Source of the DNA: an uncultured Pelagibacteraceae bacterium
Lineage (GTDB): Bacteria > Pseudomonadota > Alphaproteobacteria > Pelagibacterales > Pelagibacteraceae
Assembly (NCBI GenBank): GCA_902540785.1
Contig: CACBOA010000007.1
Coordinates: 1 to 34,112, forward strand
Reading direction: 5' to 3'
DNA: 34,112 bases
Shown here piece by piece: positions 31,047 through 34,112 of the stretch. Each line of letters starts with the position of its first letter. The stretch's first letter is position 1. The notes under the pieces were generated by a model, which was given only the letters and a program-made list of their open reading frames with translations, did no database searches and had not been told where the DNA came from. The position numbers were made by a program, and so were the translations under genes.

Positions 31047-32141
31047 ATGAAAAAAATCATTTCAATGTTATTTGCATCTGTTTTAGTCCTTGGATTTGTA
31101 TCCAATGCTAATGCTGCAAAAACACTAAAATGTCAGACAGTTCTAAACACTAAAGCTGATGAAGTGAAAATGTTAAAGGACTTTACTGATACAGTAACTG
31201 AATTAACAGCTGGTTCGTTAAAATTCGAAATTTTACCTGCAGGCGCTGTTGTTGGAGTTAAGGAAACTCTTGATGCTGTTGATAAAGGACTGATTGATTG
31301 TGGTTTCGCATGGACTCACTATTGGTCAGGAGATCATCCTGCTGCTATGTTATTTGGTTCGCCAGTAGCTGGTGGTGGAGTTGGTATCGACAATATCGCG
31401 TTCCTATCATGGTTCCAATACGGTGGTGGTAAAGAATTATACGACCAACTTTGGAAAGAAATGGGAAGAGACATAAAAGGATTTATGATTCAACCAGTTG
31501 GTCCAGAAGCTTTAGGTTGGTTTCCAAAACCAATTAAAGATATGGCTGATTTTAGAAAATATAAGTTCAGAACTCCTCCAGGAATTCCAGGACAAACATA
31601 TAAAGACATTGGTATAGCTTCTGTAGCAATGGGTGGTGGAGATATTTTACCAGCTCTTGAAGCAGGAACAATCGATGCTGCTGAATGGTGTTGTCCAAAA
31701 CCAGACTTAACATTTGGTTTCCAAAAAGTATTAAAGCATTATTATTTACAAGGTTTACACCAAGTAGTGGTAAATGCTGACTTTTATATTACTGGAAAAA
31801 CTTATAATGCTATGAGCGCTCATGAGAAAAAATCTCTTGAAGTTGCTGCTAATGCTTCATTAGCAAAATCTTTAAGTTACAGAATCTATGAGAATGGTAA
31901 AGCTCTTAGAGAGTTAACTACTAAACATGGAGTAATCTTAGAGGACACTCCTTCTGATTATTTCACAGAATATATGGCTGCTGCAAAAGCATCTTTAAAC
32001 AAGAATGCTAAAGATAACAAATTCTTTAATGAAGTTTATACTTCAATGAAGAATTTTGCTGATGTAGCTGTTCCTTTCTGGAGTGGTGCTCAAATGTCAA
32101 ATGCGAAGCTAGGAATGGCTCACGCAGCAACATTAAAGTAA
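31047..32141 (+). CDS. dctP: TRAP transporter substrate-binding protein DctP
   Basis: The periplasmic solute-binding protein of a tripartite ATP-independent transporter, 364 residues. A signal peptide spans residues 1-23 (cleavage after SNANA). The DctP fold is visible: KTLKCQTVLNTKADEVKMLKDFTDTV at the start, PAGAVVGVKETLDAVDKGLIDCGFAW, the RKYKFRTPPGIPGQTYKDIGIASVAMGG region with the conserved Arg for carboxylate (or sulfonate) binding, and LPALEAGTIDAAEWCCP. The last block is typical of the TakP-like subgroup for 2-oxo acids and related compounds. GAGGAAAT is a good ribosome site. The GC and codon style suggest strong expression. The ligand cannot be named; a sulfonate is possible given the neighbourhood but unsupported. 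Confidence 0.92.
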   Translation: MKKIISMLFASVLVLGFVSNANAAKTLKCQTVLNTKADEVKMLKDFTDTVTELTAGSLKFEILPAGAVVGVKETLDAVDKGLIDCGFAWTHYWSGDHPAAMLFGSPVAGGGVGIDNIAFLSWFQYGGGKELYDQLWKEMGRDIKGFMIQPVGPEALGWFPKPIKDMADFRKYKFRTPPGIPGQTYKDIGIASVAMGGGDILPALEAGTIDAAEWCCPKPDLTFGFQKVLKHYYLQGLHQVVVNADFYITGKTYNAMSAHEKKSLEVAANASLAKSLSYRIYENGKALRELTTKHGVILEDTPSDYFTEYMAAAKASLNKNAKDNKFFNEVYTSMKNFADVAVPFWSGAQMSNAKLGMAHAATLK

Positions 32142-32162
32142 TCAGTAATTAATCTTAATTTA

Positions 32163-32196
32163 ACTAGAGCGGACTTTTAAGTCCGCTCTAGTTTTT
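32163..32196 (+). terminator. Intercistronic hairpin between dctP and dctQ
   Basis: A perfect 14-bp stem, ACTAGAGCGGACTT (32163-32176) with AAGTCCGCTCTAGT (32179-32192), a tight TT loop and five T (32192-32196). It has the form of a rho-independent terminator inside the dctPQM operon. Partial read-through would give more binding protein than membrane subunits. It ends only 11 bases before the dctQ ATG. Confidence 0.85.
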
Positions 32197-32207
32197 AATT
32201 CAAACTT

Positions 32208-32822
32208 ATGGCAGACGAACCAGGTAAACTAGATATATCAGATGAAATGATTGCCGAAAGGCGAGGTGGTTCGGGAAAAATGCCTGATGACATGCCATTA
32301 TGGATGGCAAAATCTATAACAGGAATTGATAAATTTAGTAAGTGGATAGGCAATATTGTTTGTTGGATATTGATGCCATTAATTTTTGCAATGACTTATG
32401 AAGTTCTTGCAAGAAAATTATTTTTAGCACCAACTATTTGGGCTTATGACATAAGTCGTTTTTTATATGGAGCACTTTTTATGTTGGGTGCTGGTTACGC
32501 TCTTTCTAGAGGAGTTCATATAAGAGCAGATTTTTTGTACAGAAATTTTAAAACTAAAAACCAAGGTCTAATAGATTTTTGGTTATATTTGTTATTTTAT
32601 TTTCCAGGGTTAATTGTCTTTCTTTATATGACAGTTGGGTTTGTTGGAGAGTCAATTCAAAGAGGAGAAAGAGGCATGGATACCACTTGGATGCCTTATA
32701 TGTGGCCAATTAAAACCTGCTTACTTATTGGTATTATATTCTTATTAATTCAAGGTGTTTCAGAGTTACTCAAAAGTTATTGGGCAGCTAAAAAAGGTGA
32801 GTGGCCTGGAGAAACTAAATGA
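32208..32822 (+). CDS. dctQ: TRAP transporter small permease DctQ
   Basis: The small membrane subunit, 204 residues. An N-terminal hydrophilic tail of about 45 residues (rich in Asp, Glu and Met) is followed by four helices: about 47-68, 80-102 with WAYDISRFLYGALFMLGAGYALSRGVHIRADFL (the DctQ signature), 120-143 and 164-186. It joins DctM to form the sodium-driven carrier. No Shine-Dalgarno is found before the ATG: the 11 bases between hairpin and start are AATTCAAACTT-like. The stop overlaps the dctM start by 4 bases (ATGA), so DctQ and DctM are translationally coupled. Confidence 0.9.
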   Translation: MADEPGKLDISDEMIAERRGGSGKMPDDMPLWMAKSITGIDKFSKWIGNIVCWILMPLIFAMTYEVLARKLFLAPTIWAYDISRFLYGALFMLGAGYALSRGVHIRADFLYRNFKTKNQGLIDFWLYLLFYFPGLIVFLYMTVGFVGESIQRGERGMDTTWMPYMWPIKTCLLIGIIFLLIQGVSELLKSYWAAKKGEWPGETK

Positions 32823-34112
32823 TTGCTGAGTTTATAGATCCAGCAATCTTAGGTTTTATTCTTGTTGGCGTAATGTTATTTGCAATATTTGTTGGTTTCC
32901 CTATTTCATTTACACTAATTTTTTTAGGTTTTGTTTTTGGTTATTTAGGATTTGGAAAGTTAGTTTTTTATTTAATGACTCTCCAATTCTCTATGGTTAT
33001 GACCGAACAAACACTCGCCGCTGTCCCACTCTTTGTCTTTATGGGAATTATGATGGAACAAGCTGGCTTAATGGAAAGATTATTTTCAGCATTCCAAATG
33101 ATGTTAGCAAAAGTTAAAGGATCTTTATATTATGCTGTTTTATTTGTCTCTGTAATTTTTGCAGCTGCAACAGGGATCGTAGGAGCATCTGTGACAATTC
33201 TTGGAATTATGGCTGCAAAATCGATGAACAGATCTGGTTATGATGTGAGACTTGCAGCTGGTACTATCACAGCTGGGGGAACTTTAGGAATATTAATCCC
33301 ACCAAGTATTATGTTAGTTGTTATGGGGCCTATAATGGAAATTCCAGTAATAGATTTATTTGCCGCTGCAATTTTACCAGGAATTCTTCTTGCAAGTTTA
33401 TACGCAGGTTACACAACGATTAGATGTATGATTAATCCTAAATTAGGACCGGTCATACCTGATGACATGAGAGCTGCGAGTATGAAAGAGGTTTGGATTG
33501 AATTTTTTTTAGGATTAGTGCCACCAGCAGCTTTGGTATTTGCAGCATTAGGAAGTATTTTATTCGGTTTTGCTACTCCAACAGAAGCTGCAGGATGTGG
33601 AGCAATGGGGGCTTTACTTCTTTCATTAGCTTATAAAAAATTAACCCTTTCTAAATTACAAGAAGCATTAGTCAAAACATTAGAGATAACTGCACTGATT
33701 ATGGTTTTAGTTGCTGCTTCAAATTTTTTTGGTGCTGTTTTTGCAAGACTGGGTACACCAACTTTACTAACTGAGTTTTTGTTAGGTCTTGAAATGAATA
33801 AATATCTAATTTTAGCAATGGTTATGGTAATGATTTTTTTATTAGGATGGCCTTTAGAATGGGTGCCTATAGTAATGATTATTGTTCCAATTATATTACC
33901 ATTGATTGAAGCATTAGGATTTAATTTAACTTGGTTTGCAATATTAGTTGCTGTTAATTTACAAACCGCCTGGTTATCACCACCTGTTGCACTTTCGGCT
34001 TATTTTTTAAAAGGCGTTGTCCCTGAGTGGGATTTAAAAGATATTTACTACGGAATGATGCAGTTTATGGTGCTGCAAGTGTTTGGTTTAATTCTAATTA
34101 TTATATTTCCGA
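32819..34112 (+). CDS. dctM: TRAP transporter large permease DctM (partial, runs off the end)
   Basis: The large permease subunit that carries out transport. 431 codons are present before the window edge, and full-length DctM proteins are about 425-460 residues, so only a few C-terminal residues are missing. The opening AEFIDPAILGFILVGVMLFAIFVGFPISFTL, the VPLFVFMGIMMEQAG segment, IFAAATGIVGASVTILGIMAAKSMNRSGYD, GGTLGILIPPSIMLVVMG (the family signature) and FGFATPTEAAGCGAMGALL are all typical. About twelve helices. The start is the ATG at 32819, overlapping the dctQ stop by 4 bases. Confidence 0.92.
   Translation, partial: MIAEFIDPAILGFILVGVMLFAIFVGFPISFTLIFLGFVFGYLGFGKLVFYLMTLQFSMVMTEQTLAAVPLFVFMGIMMEQAGLMERLFSAFQMMLAKVKGSLYYAVLFVSVIFAAATGIVGASVTILGIMAAKSMNRSGYDVRLAAGTITAGGTLGILIPPSIMLVVMGPIMEIPVIDLFAAAILPGILLASLYAGYTTIRCMINPKLGPVIPDDMRAASMKEVWIEFFLGLVPPAALVFAALGSILFGFATPTEAAGCGAMGALLLSLAYKKLTLSKLQEALVKTLEITALIMVLVAASNFFGAVFARLGTPTLLTEFLLGLEMNKYLILAMVMVMIFLLGWPLEWVPIVMIIVPIILPLIEALGFNLTWFAILVAVNLQTAWLSPPVALSAYFLKGVVPEWDLKDIYYGMMQFMVLQVFGLILIIIFP

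Noticed and set aside
1-34112. Riboswitches, tRNA genes, CRISPR arrays, insertion sequences or prophage modules
   Set aside because: Gaps between genes were read on both strands; none holds a cloverleaf, a known riboswitch core I could recognise, spaced direct repeats, or transposase/integrase genes.
31047-34112. Calling the TRAP system a sulfonate (taurine/isethionate) transporter
   Set aside because: It is 6 kb from xsc with an unrelated operon between, and the DctP resembles the 2-oxo-acid (TakP-like) group; no ligand evidence.

Overview
The window reads as a piece of a small, streamlined, strongly AT-rich alphaproteobacterial chromosome, most likely SAR11 (Pelagibacterales). I infer this from A/T-heavy codon use, gaps between genes of about 150 bases or less, many 1-40 base overlaps, Lys/Asn/Ile-rich proteins, and a marine gene set: Amt, TRAP and TauE transporters, aprMBA, xsc and suyAB. 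I saw no rRNA, tRNA, CRISPR array, insertion sequence or phage integration module. The taxonomic call is from gene content and style, not from a database match.

Layout. 1-3.7 kb: a GNAT-like protein, the intramembrane protease RseP, the nucleoid protein HU and an ammonium transporter, closed by a strong bidirectional terminator. 3.7-9.97 kb: two overlapping glycosyltransferase genes (minus), a rhodanese, a DsbA/HCCA-isomerase-like protein overlapping an ABA4-like membrane protein, RecX, a minus-strand group (DUF3553 protein, CysQ, 47-aa membrane peptide), the tRNA thiolase MnmA, and a 27-aa ultra-basic peptide. 10.0-15.3 kb: a plus-strand run of a cystathionine beta-lyase-like enzyme, an MFS carrier, the aminodeoxychorismate/p-aminobenzoate genes pabB, pabA and pabC, and a HIT protein.

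15.4-24.7 kb is the metabolic centre, a sulfonate and sulfite island. aprM-aprB-aprA (dissimilatory-type APS reductase, probably run towards sulfite oxidation) is followed by an unrecognised 116-aa gene, a 44-aa membrane peptide and a TauE/SafE anion exporter. On the minus strand lie suyA, suyB (sulfolactate sulfo-lyase) and a YeiH-type exporter. Divergent from suyA is xsc (sulfoacetaldehyde acetyltransferase). SuyAB and Xsc both release sulfite. AprBA can oxidise it with AMP, and TauE/YeiH can export sulfite or sulfate, so carbon goes to pyruvate or acetyl phosphate while sulfite is kept low. No sulfate adenylyltransferase, taurine aminotransferase or sulfolactate dehydrogenase is in the window.

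24.6-27.0 kb: xsc overlaps an SxtJ-like membrane gene, followed by a 49-aa SxtK/DUF5989-like peptide and an O-carbamoyltransferase of the TobZ/SxtI type, all within a base or two of each other. This unexplained link between desulfonation and a carbamoylation module is the most interesting feature here. 27.05-30.9 kb: a compressed minus-strand operon of GMC oxidoreductase, TerC, SDR, M23 peptidase and a 38-aa membrane peptide. 31.0-34.1 kb: TRAP transporter dctP-dctQ-dctM with a perfect 14-bp hairpin between dctP and dctQ; dctM runs off the window end.

Seven genes are too short or were easily missed and were worked out by hand: 7643-7786, 8550-8720, 9882-9965, 18968-19102, 25030-25179, 27050-27166, and the partial dctM at 32819-34112.
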